A stretch of 23,922 nucleotides of DNA, taken from NCBI GenBank assembly GCA_030377945.1, contig JAUCGD010000033.1, positions 1-23,922 on the forward strand. The letters are read 5' to 3'. The notes beneath the pieces were generated by a model. It made no database searches, was not told the origin of the DNA, and saw nothing but the letters and a program-made list of their open reading frames with translations. The stretch comes from Desulfobacterales bacterium HSG17. Its GTDB lineage: Bacteria; Desulfobacterota; Desulfobacteria; Desulfobacterales; Desulfococcaceae. The translations under genes were made by a program, and so were the position numbers. Below are positions 23,543 to 23,922 of the stretch, piece after piece (the stretch's first letter is position 1; the number at the start of each line of letters is the position of its first letter).

Positions 23543-23849
23543 TCTCAGGTTTTTCTTTATCTTCGATATTATTTTCCGGTGTATTATTTTCCGGTGTTTT
23601 TTTTACTTCGGTTACTTCAAGGATCTGGCGGTAAACAACATTTGCTCCGCCCATAATTCCCAATAGAATAAATATTGTTACAAAAATCCCTTTGGTACCT
23701 ACCAGTTTGTCAATATATTGACCTATAAAAAAGCAGAATAGTATGCACCCGGCCATAGTCAGGCCTAACTGCATAACTATGGACAGATTTTCTGCCCAGT
23801 CCTGATTCTTTTTATAACTAAACAGCTTCTTTTTATAATCAAACAGCAT
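23529..23849 (-). CDS. atpZ: AtpZ/AtpI-like F0F1 accessory membrane protein
   Basis: This is the first gene of the F0 operon, 106 residues. Two membrane helices (about 25-47 and 54-72; LGLTMAGCILFCFFIGQYID, then GIFVTIFILLGIMGGANVVYR) match the AtpZ family ('F0F1-ATPase subunit', AtpQ/AtpZ). AtpZ is known with AtpI to aid assembly or magnesium/calcium uptake. The C-terminal tail is hydrophilic and contains a duplicated PENN motif from a short direct repeat. AGGTG lies eight bases before the ATG, and a good promoter lies 30-60 bases upstream. Confidence 0.85.
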   Translation of the reverse strand: MLFDYKKKLFSYKKNQDWAENLSIVMQLGLTMAGCILFCFFIGQYIDKLVGTKGIFVTIFILLGIMGGANVVYRQILEVTEVKKTPENNTPENNIEDKEKPENGVS

Positions 23850-23880
23850 TTTATCTACACCTATTTAATTAGTTGGCGGT

Positions 23881-23910
23881 TAGATAGCAAAACAAACTCC
23901 TTTCTGTCAA
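23881..23910 (-). promoter_or_regulatory. Candidate promoter of the F0 operon
   Basis: On the minus strand, TTGACA (23905-23910) is followed after 18 bases by TATCTA (23881-23886), with TG just before it giving an extended -10. It lies 31 bases upstream of the atpZ start codon. This is the only strong promoter-like match before the seven F0 genes. Confidence 0.55.
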
Positions 23911-23922
23911 GCAGAACTTATA

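Overview
The window looks like part of the chromosome of an AT-rich, anaerobic Gram-negative bacterium. My best guess is a Desulfobacterota member (Desulfobacterales-like). The reasons are oxygen-sensitive class III ribonucleotide reductase (nrdDG), paired b/b' ATP synthase stator subunits, a remnant of a two-component 'Reg_prop' propeller sensor, and short dispersed palindromic repeats between genes. No rRNA or tRNA gene, CRISPR array or intact insertion sequence was seen. The genus cannot be fixed from this sequence.

Layout. (1) 106-7617, plus strand: a tight four-gene cassette encoding an AlbA/GHKL ATP-binding regulator-like protein (N-terminus truncated), a ~1000-residue zinc-ribbon DNA methyltransferase, a PglZ alkaline-phosphatase-fold protein resembling BREX type 3 PglZ, and an unrecognised 241-residue protein in the place usually held by BrxA. 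It reads as a BREX/Pgl-like anti-phage system in which no BrxC ATPase or helicase is visible. (2) 7642-9666: an accessory, decaying stretch with an inverted repeat, an isoprenylcysteine-methyltransferase-family membrane protein, a broken propeller-sensor pseudogene and a 131-bp element bounded by perfect 19-bp inverted repeats. (3) 9667-11334, minus: hemL (tetrapyrrole synthesis), preceded by a small two-helix membrane protein. (4) 11666-14470, plus: nrdD-nrdG, with a candidate promoter and palindrome upstream. (5) 14471-14986: a gene-poor stretch with strong, mutually exclusive RNA stems, then a TrkA-domain potassium channel gene. (6) 15973-19896, minus: the conserved moxR-DUF58-transglutaminase (TgpA) operon, all overlapping. 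(7) 20021-23849, minus: the membrane sector of an F-type ATP synthase, in the order atpZ, atpI, atpB, a four-hairpin fused c subunit, a normal c subunit, b', b. A promoter lies at the right edge and a terminator beyond b. No F1 genes are present.

The two most interesting items are the fused c subunit and the left-end cassette. In the fused c subunit, hairpins 1 and 4 keep the ion-binding Glu, hairpins 2 and 3 carry Gln instead, and hairpin 4 plus the separate single c subunit carry a full sodium-binding signature. The left-end cassette has an unusual combination of methyltransferase, PglZ and AlbA-ATPase. All functional statements come from reading the translated sequence; no database search was run.
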